Position numbers and translations under genes: made by a program | Notes under the pieces: generated by a model | What the model was told of the DNA's origin: nothing | What the model saw: only the letters and a program-made list of their open reading frames with translations | Database searches by the model: none | Shown here: piece after piece, positions 53,589 through 62,171 of the stretch | Position numbering within the stretch: position 1 is the stretch's first letter | Layout of the letters: each line of letters begins with the position of its first letter | Assembly (NCBI RefSeq): GCF_007004545.3 | Contig: NZ_CP045503.2 | Coordinates: 3,628,102-3,692,101, forward strand | Length of the DNA stretch: 64,000 nt | DNA from: Shewanella eurypsychrophilus | Lineage (GTDB): Bacteria > Pseudomonadota > Gammaproteobacteria > Enterobacterales > Shewanellaceae | Reading direction: 5' to 3'

Positions 53589-55316
53589 CTAAAACGGAAA
53601 AAATACCGGTACGGCGGTCAATACGATCATTGCGTACACTAAACTCACAGGTAGACCGACTTTAACAAAATCACTGATGCGATATTGTCCTGCGTTGTAC
53701 ACCATTAAGTTAGTTTGGTAACCGTACGGGCTAATAAAACTGCCACTGGCCGCGAAGGCCACCGTCATCACAAACGGTAAGATATCGACGCCAAAGCCTA
53801 ATGCAATACTGTAAGCAATAGGGAACATTAATGCCGCAGCGGCGTTATTGGTAATAAGCTCAGTCATCAACCAAGTAGCAACATAAATAATCACCAGAGC
53901 AAAATACAGATGGTTGTTATTGGTCCCTTGTTGTACTAAGTTTGCGATGACATCGACAACGCCTGTATTAACCAAAGCTTGTGAAAGTAAGATAGCCGAA
54001 GACACGATTAACCAAATATCGACAGGAAAGCGCCTTACCACCTCGTTAACGTTAAGACACTTGCTAAAAATCAGCACGCCAAGAAACAGCAGCATTCCTT
54101 GCAGCATCTCTATCACACCAGTGGCAGCTAACATGATAGTCAAGGCAAAGCCGCCAACAGATACCCAAGCTTTAATCCCATTGATGCGAACTTCAGGCTC
54201 TACACCACTGATCACAATGAAGTTTTTACTGATGTTGCGACGACTCTTAAAATCTTCACCGACCGCTAAGACTAAGAAGTCTCCAGCCTTAATAACAACC
54301 TCACCGAGTTTCCCTGATATCTGCTCCCCATCACGCCGTATCGCGACCGCTGCCGCATCAAATAAAGCTCTAAAACCTGCTGCTTTTAAGGTTTTATTGA
54401 TTAATATACTCTCTTGTTTAACAACAACTTCGGTCAAATTTGAATCCAGCAGACCATTCTTTTCAGCAAACATCTCTAAGCCTGAAAACTGACTTAACTG
54501 CATCACCTTAGTAATATCACCGCTAAAGATCAGTCTATCATTCACTTGAAGCACTTCGGTGGGGGTCACAGGACTTATCAAGCGGCCATCACGCACCACC
54601 TCAACTAAAAATAGTGACTCAAGGTGCCTAAGACCATTGCCTTCAACTGAACGCCCAATTAACTCAGAACCTGCAATGACTTTAGCATCAATAAAATACC
54701 CTTTTGAACAGGTGTCTTTGGGTTCAATTTCGGGTAACCAACGAGAAACAAATCGCAAGACTAATCCACAACCTAAGACCAATAATGCACCGACGGCAGT
54801 AAATGAAAAGAAGTTTAGCGAGTGACCCACTGCATCGATATATAAACTATTAACTATCAGGTTCGTCGATGTACCAATTAAGGTTAGGGTTCCGCCCAAA
54901 ATAGCGGCATAAGACAATGGCAACAATAACTTACTGGCAAAATGATGTGGATTATTGCGAATGGGTGATAGTAAGGTGGCAACCACAGCCGTGTTATTTA
55001 GCATGGCAGAGCTCAGCGCGGTGATCCCAAACAGCCTCATCCAGGTAGAGTTGTAGCTGCTCACTATCACTTTAGACGCTATCACCCTCAGTAAACGCGT
55101 TTTTTCAAGCGCAAACGAGCACAGGATTAATAAAACCAGTGTGACTAGACCAGGATTAGACATACTAGAGAGTAGCTGCTCTCTTGAGACTAGATTAAAA
55201 GCAACCATAATCAACAGAACCACACCGAACACGACAGCTGGGCGGCTCTGAAAGCGGACCAGTCCCGCAATAGTCGCGAAAAAAAGTCCTATGGTGAAGT
55301 ATGCATCTAAAGACAT
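53589..55316 (-). CDS. SLC13 family anion permease with RCK-C domains
   Basis: A 575-residue membrane protein with membrane helices in two halves and two central TrkA-C-type domains (about 210-375, with ESLFLVEVVRDGRLISPVTPTEVLQVNDRLIFSGD). STNLIVNSLYIDAVG in the first half and SGSFISPYGYQTNLMVYNAG in the second are the paired substrate-site signatures of the family. Its place between cysN and cysC makes sodium- or proton-coupled sulfate uptake the most likely role. Family members also carry other anions. Confidence 0.88.
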   Translation of the reverse strand: MSLDAYFTIGLFFATIAGLVRFQSRPAVVFGVVLLIMVAFNLVSREQLLSSMSNPGLVTLVLLILCSFALEKTRLLRVIASKVIVSSYNSTWMRLFGITALSSAMLNNTAVVATLLSPIRNNPHHFASKLLLPLSYAAILGGTLTLIGTSTNLIVNSLYIDAVGHSLNFFSFTAVGALLVLGCGLVLRFVSRWLPEIEPKDTCSKGYFIDAKVIAGSELIGRSVEGNGLRHLESLFLVEVVRDGRLISPVTPTEVLQVNDRLIFSGDITKVMQLSQFSGLEMFAEKNGLLDSNLTEVVVKQESILINKTLKAAGFRALFDAAAVAIRRDGEQISGKLGEVVIKAGDFLVLAVGEDFKSRRNISKNFIVISGVEPEVRINGIKAWVSVGGFALTIMLAATGVIEMLQGMLLFLGVLIFSKCLNVNEVVRRFPVDIWLIVSSAILLSQALVNTGVVDVIANLVQQGTNNNHLYFALVIIYVATWLMTELITNNAAAALMFPIAYSIALGFGVDILPFVMTVAFAASGSFISPYGYQTNLMVYNAGQYRISDFVKVGLPVSLVYAMIVLTAVPVFFPF

Positions 55317-55334
55317 AAAATCCTATCTTTTCAT

Positions 55335-55540
55335 TGTAGGAGCGGCTTCAGCCGCGATTGATAAAAGCAAAAACTCCCGGCTAAAGCCAGTCCTACATAA
55401 GAATAAAACCTACACAATCGAATAAATCCAAACAGGCCGGATAAAGCCCGTACACAGTAGGAGCGTGCTTTAGCCGCGATGGTTTTATTTGCCGTGATTT
55501 CGGGGCTAAAGCCCCTCCTACAATAAAGCCCCTCCTACAA
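55335..55540. repeat. REP pairs between SLC13 and cysN genes
   Basis: Two pairs at about 55335-55398 and 55457-55522, plus an extra tail at 55529-55540 in which the cysN stop codon lies. Confidence 0.9.
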
Positions 55541-56941
55541 AGAGATATCCTTCGTTCCCCAATGTGGGAAATGCTTACGTACCAAGGCGTTCATCTCTAA
55601 CTCAAACTCAGAGTAGCTGTGCTGTTTAACAGACTTGCCTTCGATAGAATTGCGGATCATACCGGCACCGACTGTCACATTGGTCAGGCGATCTATGATG
55701 ATAAATGCACCTGTTGCACGATTAGCATTATAGGCATCAAACTGAATCGGCTCGGTGACAGCAAAGTGGCAGTTACCAATTTCATTGAGTTCAAGCTGTT
55801 GAGCGTCTTGTTTCTCGAGGGTATTCACATCTATCTTATGATTGATTGCATTGGCATAACCGTAAACAGATTTACTGCCGACCTTGATAGCATATTCTCT
55901 ATCAACACAAAGAGGCTCTTCAGTCATCCAAACCACGTCAGCTTCGAAGTTACGGGTTGAATGCGGCTTATCATGGGGACGTACTAACATGTCACCACGA
56001 CTGACATCTATTTCGTCTTCAAGCGTCAGAGTAACAGCTTGACCTGCTGAAGCTTTTTCTAGTTCACCATCAAAAGTCACGATTGATTTCACACGGGTTT
56101 CTTTATTAGAGGGCAGCGCGACAACAGTATCACCAACGCGCACCTCTCCCGAACCAACAGTGCCACAAAAACCACGGAAATCCAGATTCGGACGATTAAC
56201 GTATTGAACCTGAAAACGAAGCGATTCGCTCTTATCTTGTTCAACAGAAACTGTGTTAAGTAATTTCAATAGCGTAGAACCTGGATACCAGGTCATATGC
56301 TCACTTTCGTTGACAACATTATCGCCTTTTAATGCCGAGATAGGCACAAAGCGAATATCTGAGAACGCGAGGTTTTTGGCAAACTCACGGTACTCTTTCT
56401 TAATGCTTTGATAGGTAGCTTGATCATAATCCACCGCATCCATCTTATTGATCGCGACGATGACATGCTTAATACCTAACTGAGAACAGATAAAGCTATG
56501 ACGACGCGTCTGAACTTGCACACCGTGACGAGCATCAATCAGGATAATCGCTAAATCACAGGTTGAAGCACCTGTGGCCATGTTGCGGGTATACTGCTCA
56601 TGGCCCGGCGTATCGGCCATAATAAATTTGCGCTGCTCTGTGGCAAAATAACGATAAGCAACATCAATAGTAATACCCTGCTCTCGCTCAGACTGCAGAC
56701 CATCAACGAGTAATGCTAAATCGAATGACTCATCGGTAGTATTAAAGCGCTTAGAATCTTTCTCAATGGCTGCCATCTGATCTTCAAAAATCATTTTGCT
56801 ATCAAACAACAAACGACCAATTAAAGTAGACTTGCCATCATCGACACTGCCACAAGTTAACACTCGCAACATATCTTTGTTTTCGTGGACTTTCAGATAC
56901 GCTTCGATGTCAGAAGCAATCAAATTCGAACTTGTGGTCAT
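55535..56941 (-). CDS. cysN: sulfate adenylyltransferase subunit 1 (GTPase)
   Basis: The GTPase subunit that drives APS synthesis with CysD. 468 residues, a usual length for CysN without a fused kinase. The GTP-binding motifs are [16 protein letters not shown] (G1), [18 protein letters not shown] (G3) and AINKMDAVD (G4). The beta-barrel domains follow. The stop codon TAG is supplied by the end of a REP tail. cysD lies upstream, but a separate small gene and repeats occur between the two, unlike the usual tight cysDN pair. Confidence 0.97.
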   Translation of the reverse strand: MTTSSNLIASDIEAYLKVHENKDMLRVLTCGSVDDGKSTLIGRLLFDSKMIFEDQMAAIEKDSKRFNTTDESFDLALLVDGLQSEREQGITIDVAYRYFATEQRKFIMADTPGHEQYTRNMATGASTCDLAIILIDARHGVQVQTRRHSFICSQLGIKHVIVAINKMDAVDYDQATYQSIKKEYREFAKNLAFSDIRFVPISALKGDNVVNESEHMTWYPGSTLLKLLNTVSVEQDKSESLRFQVQYVNRPNLDFRGFCGTVGSGEVRVGDTVVALPSNKETRVKSIVTFDGELEKASAGQAVTLTLEDEIDVSRGDMLVRPHDKPHSTRNFEADVVWMTEEPLCVDREYAIKVGSKSVYGYANAINHKIDVNTLEKQDAQQLELNEIGNCHFAVTEPIQFDAYNANRATGAFIIIDRLTNVTVGAGMIRNSIEGKSVKQHSYSEFELEMNALVRKHFPHWGTKDISL

Positions 56942-56958
56942 CTCTGTTCCTTATCTAT

Positions 56959-57000
56959 GAGCTTCGAGCTTCGAGCTTCGAGCTTCGAGCTTCGAGCTTC
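56959..57000. repeat. heptamer tandem repeat (GAGCTTC)
   Basis: Six perfect GAGCTTC units immediately upstream of the cysN start. Confidence 0.95.
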
Positions 57001-57022
57001 GAAAAGCTTGCTCACTGTTGAA

Positions 57023-57376
57023 TCAATTTTCAATATTTTTTCTGAGAGTTTTAATGAAACTCCCAAGCATTTTACTAATTTGTTCACATTCACTGGCTAA
57101 TATTGAAGATTCATCACTGGAAATATATTGGATCTCTTCACCAATCATTATTTGAGTCTTTAGCTCACCAATAGAACCTTTAGCAATACTTAAGAACCTG
57201 GCTTTTTCTCTGTCAGACTCCCGTTCCATGCCCTCTGCAATATTGCTTGGTACCGATAAACCTGAACGACATATTTGATCTTTAAAACCAAAGTCACGAG
57301 ATTCAGAAAACAATCTATATATCTGAACGCTCAGGGAAAAACTTCGCTGCCAGACTTCAAGTTGTTCATATTTCAT
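57023..57376 (-). CDS. four-helix-bundle protein (23S rRNA intervening-sequence family)
   Basis: A 117-residue protein from the ATG at 57376, which has GGAGG upstream. A longer open frame to 57613 overlaps cysD and is rejected. MKYEQLEVWQRSFSLSVQIYRL, RSGLSVPSNIAEGMER and FLSIAKGSIGELKTQI are the hallmarks of the S23/four-helix-bundle family, first found inside rRNA intervening sequences and later as free genes. The function is unknown. It sits between cysN and cysD together with repeats, which suggests insertion into an older cysDN operon. Confidence 0.9.
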   Translation of the reverse strand: MKYEQLEVWQRSFSLSVQIYRLFSESRDFGFKDQICRSGLSVPSNIAEGMERESDREKARFLSIAKGSIGELKTQIMIGEEIQYISSDESSILASECEQISKMLGSFIKTLRKNIEN

Positions 57377-57411
57377 ATAGGCCTCCTTGCCTGTCGAGCT
57401 ACGAATGATAA

Positions 57412-57498
57412 AAAACCAAAAAATTAAATCACAACAATGGTTTCTAGTTTTCTTTAATCTTTTACTCGAGACTTTCTTAGCTCTGTCTTTAGCTCGGA
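57412..57498. repeat. dispersed intergenic repeat, copy B
   Basis: The partner of copy A at 52722-52815, with small indels. It lies between the four-helix-bundle gene and cysD. Confidence 0.8.
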
Positions 57499-57563
57499 GC
57501 CGTTTTATCGAAACTCGATACTTTCTTTGCAGTTGCTTTAACTCGTAGCTGTCTAGGCTCCGC

Positions 57564-58469
57564 CTAGAAGTACCCTTCCATCTTCTTCTTTTCCATCGAG
57601 CCCGAAGAGTCATTATCTATCACTCGACCTTGGCGTTCTGAAGTCGTACAAAGCAACATCTCTTGAATGATCTCAGGCAATGTAGTGGCCTCAGACTCAA
57701 CAGCGCCGGTCAATGGATAACAGCCCAGAGTTCTAAAGCGGACCATTTTTTGTTCGACAACCTCACCTTCTTCGATTGGCATACGTTCATCATCGACCAT
57801 GATCAAGGTGCCATCGCGCTTAACGACTGGGCGAGGCTTTGCAAGATAAAGCGAAGGAATTTCAATACCTTCAAGGTAGATATACTGCCAAATATCAAGT
57901 TCAGTCCAGTTTGAAAGCGGGAAAACTCGAATACTTTCGCCTTTATCGACTTTGCCGTTATAGATATTCCAAAGTTCAGGGCGTTGGTTCTTAGGATCCC
58001 ATCTGTGCTTATTGTCACGGAAGGAGTAGACACGTTCTTTAGCCCGAGACTTCTCTTCATCGCGGCGGGCACCACCGAAAGCGGCATCGAAACCATGCAT
58101 ATCTAAAGCTTGTTTAAGCCCTTCAGTTTTCATGATATCTGTATGCTTTGCACTGCCATGAGTAAAAGGACTTATGTTCATCTCTAACCCACGCGGGTTC
58201 TTATGAACAATCAAGTCTAAGCCATGCTTTTCAGCCATCTGATCACGAAAGGCAATCATCTCCTTGAACTTCCAGTTGGTATCGACATGCAATAAAGGAA
58301 AAGGAATCTTTCCCGGATAGAATGCTTTACGAGCCAAGTGCAGTAAGACAGATGAATCCTTACCAACAGAGTAAAGCATCACAGGGTTATCAAATTCTGC
58401 GGCCACTTCACGCATAATTTGAATGGATTCAGCTTCAAGCTGCTTAAGGTGAGTTAGATGTGTAGACAT
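57564..58469 (-). CDS. cysD: sulfate adenylyltransferase subunit 2
   Basis: The catalytic subunit forming APS from ATP and sulfate. From the ATG at 58469 it has 301 residues, as expected. The PP-loop is [41 protein letters not shown] and [15 protein letters not shown] are typical of CysD, and the sequence ends with [12 protein letters not shown], the normal C-terminus, so the gene is complete. It is the first gene of the leftward sulfate unit. Confidence 0.97.
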   Translation of the reverse strand: MSTHLTHLKQLEAESIQIMREVAAEFDNPVMLYSVGKDSSVLLHLARKAFYPGKIPFPLLHVDTNWKFKEMIAFRDQMAEKHGLDLIVHKNPRGLEMNISPFTHGSAKHTDIMKTEGLKQALDMHGFDAAFGGARRDEEKSRAKERVYSFRDNKHRWDPKNQRPELWNIYNGKVDKGESIRVFPLSNWTELDIWQYIYLEGIEIPSLYLAKPRPVVKRDGTLIMVDDERMPIEEGEVVEQKMVRFRTLGCYPLTGAVESEATTLPEIIQEMLLCTTSERQGRVIDNDSSGSMEKKKMEGYF

Positions 58470-58740
58470 ATTGATTTCCGCATAAAACGTGATCAAATCC
58501 AGTTAACGACAACTATCATTATTTTTAAGTATAGTTGTCGGTAACTAACGAAATTTAGCTTAAGAAGATAATAACAGCACAGAAAAGGATTAGAAGTTAT
58601 AAAAACGTTTTATCTATAACGAAATGGAATATAAAGTGCAGAAACGATTTTCATAGAAAAGGGAGGCTAAGATGATGCGGCGCTGTTAGGGCTAAGAAGG
58701 TGTCAAAAGCCAAGACGGCGGCTAACCTGGAAAATCTAAG

Positions 58741-58774
58741 ATGACGCTGCGCTGTAGAGGCTGAGACGGCTTAA
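58741..58774. repeat. 34-bp direct repeat, left copy
   Basis: Matches 60177-60210 at 33 of 34 positions. The two copies bracket the REP array and the mntA-hepT genes. Confidence 0.88.
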
Positions 58775-58776
58775 TT

Positions 58777-59241
58777 TGTAAGAGCGGCTTAGCCGCGATT
58801 GGTTAAAACAACCAAAGCCTCGGGCCTGAAGACCCTCCTACACAAGCAAACAATACACCATCATTTATTGTAGGAGCGTGCTTTAGCCGCGATTGGGTGA
58901 AACAACCAAAGCCTCGGGCCTAAAGACCCTCCTACACAAGCAAACAATTCGCCATCATTCATTGTAGGAGCGGCTTTAGCCGCGATTGATTAAAACAACC
59001 AAAGTCTCGGGCCTAAAGACCCTCCTACACAATCAAACAATTCGCCATCATTTATTGTAGGAGCGGCTTTAGTCGCGATTGATTAAAACAACCAAAGCCT
59101 AGGGCCTAAAGACCCTCTTACACAATCGAATAACTCACCATCATTCATTGCTGGAGGCGCTTTAGCCGCGATTGGTTAAAACAACCAAAGCCTCGGCCTG
59201 AAGACCCTCTTACATCTGAATACCCTCCTACACAATCGAAC
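58777..59241. repeat. five REP pairs upstream of mntA
   Basis: Pairs at about 58777-58843, 58869-58936, 58962-59029, 59055-59122 and 59149-59233, regularly spaced at about 93 bp, with conserved joints such as AAACAACCAAAGCCT and CAATTCGCCATCAT. Confidence 0.93.
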
Positions 59242-59306
59242 AATTCATCATGTTTTTTGCTTATGGTATACTCACAACAGTACTAGAATTAACAAGTAAC
59301 GCTCGC

Positions 59307-59705
59307 ATGTTCCAATTAGATAAAGCCGTACTCATTAACGCAGTTAGAAGCAAACTTCCCAATCTCAAGCTAATCTACTTGTTTGGTTCATATGCGAGTG
59401 GAGAACAGCATCCCGAAAGTGATCTGGATATTGCCATACTGCCAAACAAAGCACTCGATAATATTACACGTTGGGACATAGCCCAAGAGTTAGCCTCTGA
59501 ATTTGATGTCGATGTCGATCTGATTGATCTCAATTGCGCTTCAACGGTATTGTGTCAGCAAGTCATTACTCAAGGGATATGCCTTTGGGGAAATACTCAC
59601 GATGATGATATTTTTACGACAAAAACCATGTCGATGTATCAACATCTACAGGCCGAAAGAGCCGAAATATTAAGCGACTTCAAATCGATAAATCACAACC
59701 AGTAA
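59307..59705 (+). CDS. mntA: MntA-type nucleotidyltransferase antitoxin
   Basis: A 132-residue minimal nucleotidyltransferase, counted from the ATG at 59307; an in-frame ATG at 59250 would add 19 residues. The catalytic motif is LFGSYASGEQHPESDLDIAI (GS-x10-DxD), with the third Asp in DVDVDLIDL. Known MntA antitoxins AMPylate a tyrosine of HepT and so block its RNase activity. The partner hepT follows by 66 bp. No clear ribosome site precedes either start. A mutated fragment of the same gene lies at 61774. Confidence 0.88.
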   Translation: MFQLDKAVLINAVRSKLPNLKLIYLFGSYASGEQHPESDLDIAILPNKALDNITRWDIAQELASEFDVDVDLIDLNCASTVLCQQVITQGICLWGNTHDDDIFTTKTMSMYQHLQAERAEILSDFKSINHNQ

Positions 59706-59771
59706 GTATGTATGGCTTATACCAATCGGTATAAAGATGTGGTCACTCAGCGAGAACTAAGAGGCATATCG

Positions 59772-60173
59772 ATGAACGATATAACAATCAATAAATTAAC
59801 CACTATCAGACGCTGTTTAACACGTATTAAAGATGTTTATGGAGATGGTAGCTCCTTTCCACATGATTACACCTTACAAGATAGTGTATTGCTCAACTTG
59901 CAAAGAGCCTGCGAGGCGAGCATAGATATAGCCAACCACATAAGTCGTCAACATAAGTTTGGAGTACCACAAAGCAGCCGTGACAGCTTTACCTTGTTAG
60001 CACAAAACGATGTCATACCAGTAGCGCTCGCAGATAAACTAAAAAAAATGGTGGGTTTACGCAATATTGCCGTCCATGACTATCAAGAGTTAAATCTCGA
60101 CATTGTTATCCATGTCATCAAACATAATTTAAAGGACTTTGAAGATTTTATAGACGCAATCCAGCCAGTATAA
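59772..60173 (+). CDS. hepT: HepT-type toxin (HEPN ribonuclease)
   Basis: A 133-residue HEPN-domain protein from the ATG at 59772, which has AGAGG at 8 bp; a start at 59712 is possible. The RNase motif and the tyrosine target appear together in LRNIAVHDYQELN (R-x4-H-x-Y). In the known pair the Tyr is modified by MntA. Together with mntA it forms a complete type VII toxin-antitoxin module, flanked by 34-bp direct repeats and REP arrays. Confidence 0.88.
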   Translation: MNDITINKLTTIRRCLTRIKDVYGDGSSFPHDYTLQDSVLLNLQRACEASIDIANHISRQHKFGVPQSSRDSFTLLAQNDVIPVALADKLKKMVGLRNIAVHDYQELNLDIVIHVIKHNLKDFEDFIDAIQPV

Positions 60174-60176
60174 AAT

Positions 60177-60210
60177 ATGACGCTGCGCTGTAGAGGCTGA
60201 GATGGCTTAA
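60177..60210. repeat. 34-bp direct repeat, right copy
   Basis: Begins 4 bp after the hepT stop; the partner is at 58741-58774. Confidence 0.88.
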
Positions 60211-60223
60211 CAACAAAAACCTA

Positions 60224-60630
60224 ATTCGGGCCTAAAGACCCTCCTACACAAGCAAACAATACACCATCATTTATTGTAGGAGCGGCTTTAGCCGCGATTG
60301 ATTAAACAACCAAAGGTTCGGGCCTGAAGCGCCCTCCTACACAATCAAACAATTCGCCATCATTCATTGTAGGAGCGGCTTTAGCCGCGATTGATTGAAA
60401 CAACCAAAGCCTCGGGCCTGAAGACCCTCTTACATCTGAATACCCTCCTACACAATCGAACAATTCGCCATCATTCATTGTAGGAGCGTGCTTTAGCCGC
60501 GATTGATTGAAACAACCAAAGCCTAGGGCCTATTACACAATCGAACCACTCACCATCATTTATTGTAGGAGCCGCTTTAGCCGCGATTGACTGAAACAAC
60601 CAAAGCCTCGGGCCTGAAGACCCCCCACAC
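60224..60630. repeat. REP array downstream of hepT
   Basis: A tail-only element (60224-60249) and four pairs at about 60274-60341, 60368-60453, 60479-60538 (shortened tail) and 60564-60630. This fills the 505-bp gap to the next gene; no other feature is seen. Confidence 0.92.
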
Positions 60631-60678
60631 AATCTAATACCTTACTTATACCTAACTATCGCGACAGCTACCGCTCTA

Positions 60679-61236
60679 TTACTTGCACCCATTAACATCT
60701 AATAGTGAAACATTTAATGGAAAATCCAGGCTTGTCGAAGGGGTGGAGTAAAAATCAAACTCTACCGTCTGAACTAAATCTTCATACTCAATATCGAATG
60801 AGCTAATAAGATAAGGGTATTGCCGAATAAAGTTGCCCTCATTATCAAACTCCAGAGACGCCTTGTATTGCCCAAGTCCGCCAACCTCACCATCAACAAT
60901 ATTTAAACCGTTATTTTTCAATTTAAAGTATAAGTCCCACCTATTTTCATCAACTTTAATAAAATAGGTTGTTAAGTAAATTTGCTCTCCCATAGGGTCA
61001 CAAATCAAAGCCGTCACAGACCCCCCATAACTCCCCCGGTCATCATAACTAAATTCGCTTGTATCCATAACAGGTGAAGATGACGGAAGGTTAAATCGAA
61101 ACTTAACCTTAGTTGTCTCATATGTAGGTGTCACTTCAGGAGTGACAGGTGCTTCCTTGCTATCACCTGAAGAGTTATCACAGCCAGACAGAGCTAAAAT
61201 TAATACGGTACCCAATAAACATTTTATGACATTCAT
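60679..61236 (-). CDS. lipoprotein with flagellar-hook FlaE/D2-like domain
   Basis: A 185-residue protein with lipoprotein signal MNVIKCLLGTVLILALSGC (Cys19) and a Ser/Pro/Thr linker. Residues about 55-135 (GGSVTALICDPMGEQIYLTTYFIKVDENRWDLYFKLKNNG..., then ASLEFDNEGNF) follow the pattern of the FlgE D2 (FlaE) domain: an S-V-T-V-Y-D-x-x-G start, a Y-F-x-K-x-x-x-N-x-W core and an L-x-F-d-x-x-G strand. No other flagellar gene is nearby. The resemblance is by eye only. The protein is otherwise unrecognised and its role is unknown. Confidence 0.6.
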   Translation of the reverse strand: MNVIKCLLGTVLILALSGCDNSSGDSKEAPVTPEVTPTYETTKVKFRFNLPSSSPVMDTSEFSYDDRGSYGGSVTALICDPMGEQIYLTTYFIKVDENRWDLYFKLKNNGLNIVDGEVGGLGQYKASLEFDNEGNFIRQYPYLISSFDIEYEDLVQTVEFDFYSTPSTSLDFPLNVSLLDVNGCK

Positions 61237-61401
61237 ATATAAATCATCCTTAATTTAACCACTATTTGGTCATTAGTATTAAGCGAGTCTATCTCACTCT
61301 ATCTACCTCAAACATGATAAAAATCATGTTGACCAAACATATACGATGATTTTAAGTTATCTGCTATGCTGTTATTTTTCTAGCAATTGTCTATCTAACA
61401 G
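61237..61401. other. intergenic region before the galU remnant
   Basis: AT-rich sequence with the lipoprotein gene promoter. No repeat or further gene is seen. Confidence 0.4.
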
Positions 61402-61754
61402 CTATCTCTCTAGCAATGTTGTGAGTTGCCTCTTAAAATCTTCACCCAATTTTTCATTACGCAGACCATACTCAACAAACGCCATCATGTAGCCTAGCTT
61501 ATCACCACAATCATGGGACTTACCTGTCATATGAAATGCTTCTACGGTATCGGATTCGATCAACATCTCGATGGCATCTGTAAGTTGAATTTCATCCCCG
61601 GCACCAGCGGGTGTTCTTGCCAGAAGATCCCAGATTTTTTCAGATAAGACATAACGGCCAACAACAGCAAGATTAGATGGAGCCTCATCAAGAGCAGGTT
61701 TCTCAACCATCTTAGAGATAGCCGTCGACTCCCCAGCACACAGAGCAACACCAT
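61402..61754 (-). pseudogene. galU: truncated second galU (C-terminal part only)
   Basis: About 118 codons match the last 40% of GalU ([59 protein letters not shown]). The 5' part with the nucleotide-binding loop is missing. Upstream of the [11 protein letters not shown] segment the frame runs directly into sequence shared with the mntA leader. It is more like enterobacterial GalU than the intact copy at 5064 at several positions, so it is a different paralogue rather than a recent duplicate. Confidence 0.88.
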
Positions 61755-61974
61755 CACAATCGAACAATTCATCATGTTTTTTGCTTATGGTATACTCACA
61801 AGGGTACAAATTAACGCAATTAGAACCCAACTTCCCAATCTAAAGCTAATCTATATGTTTGGTTCATATGCGGGCGGAGAACAGCATCCAGAAGGTGATC
61901 TAGATATTACAATGTTGCCAAACAAAGCACTCGACTTCATCTCTAATCTAAGAACAGCTGCAATAAATAAGTGA
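61755..61974 (+). pseudogene. mntA fragment with internal deletion
   Basis: The first 40 bp (from CACAATCGAACAATTCATCA) are nearly identical to the mntA leader at 59230. The frame then loses 17 codons, including the start codon at 59307. It continues [26 protein letters not shown] to LPNKALD and then diverges. No hepT follows. It appears to have been joined to the galU remnant by recombination. Confidence 0.82.
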
Positions 61975-62171
61975 ACCGGAAAACCTTAAAGAAATGTCCG
62001 CATCACTTTCTCAAACGAGATAGTCATTGATAGTTAATAGCTAGATCACAGTTGAACCTCACTGTTCATGGGCCAATAACGTGAATCTTTCTGGGTGATT
62101 GAGAAGTTCAATCTAAGCTTATTCTTGATTCTAAGAAGGCTACAAAAAAAGCTATAAAAAGGCTATAAAAA
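61975..62171. other. promoter region of the rfb genes
   Basis: It includes a short run of A-rich repeats (GGCTATAAAAA and variants at about 62136-62171). No JUMPstart/ops element was recognised. Confidence 0.4.

Larger units (their letters stand above)
58470..59306. other. 837-bp intergenic region with REP array
   Basis: The first 190 bp hold the presumed cysD promoter and imperfect GC-rich sequence (58670-58740). Then come a 34-bp direct repeat (58741-58774) and five REP pairs up to the mntA leader. An in-frame extension of mntA starts at 59250. Confidence 0.7.

Noticed and set aside
57377..57613. N-terminal extension of the four-helix-bundle frame
   Set aside because: It would overlap the cysD 3' end, is rich in Arg/Lys with no family support, and a strong GGAGG site precedes the ATG at 57376.
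58777..60630. Regular repeats spaced at about 93 bp, resembling a CRISPR array
   Set aside because: The repeated and intervening parts are both conserved, the units are inverted REP pairs, and no cas gene is present.
61774..61974. Functional second nucleotidyltransferase
   Set aside because: It lacks the start region, the C-terminal third with the last catalytic Asp, and any toxin partner.
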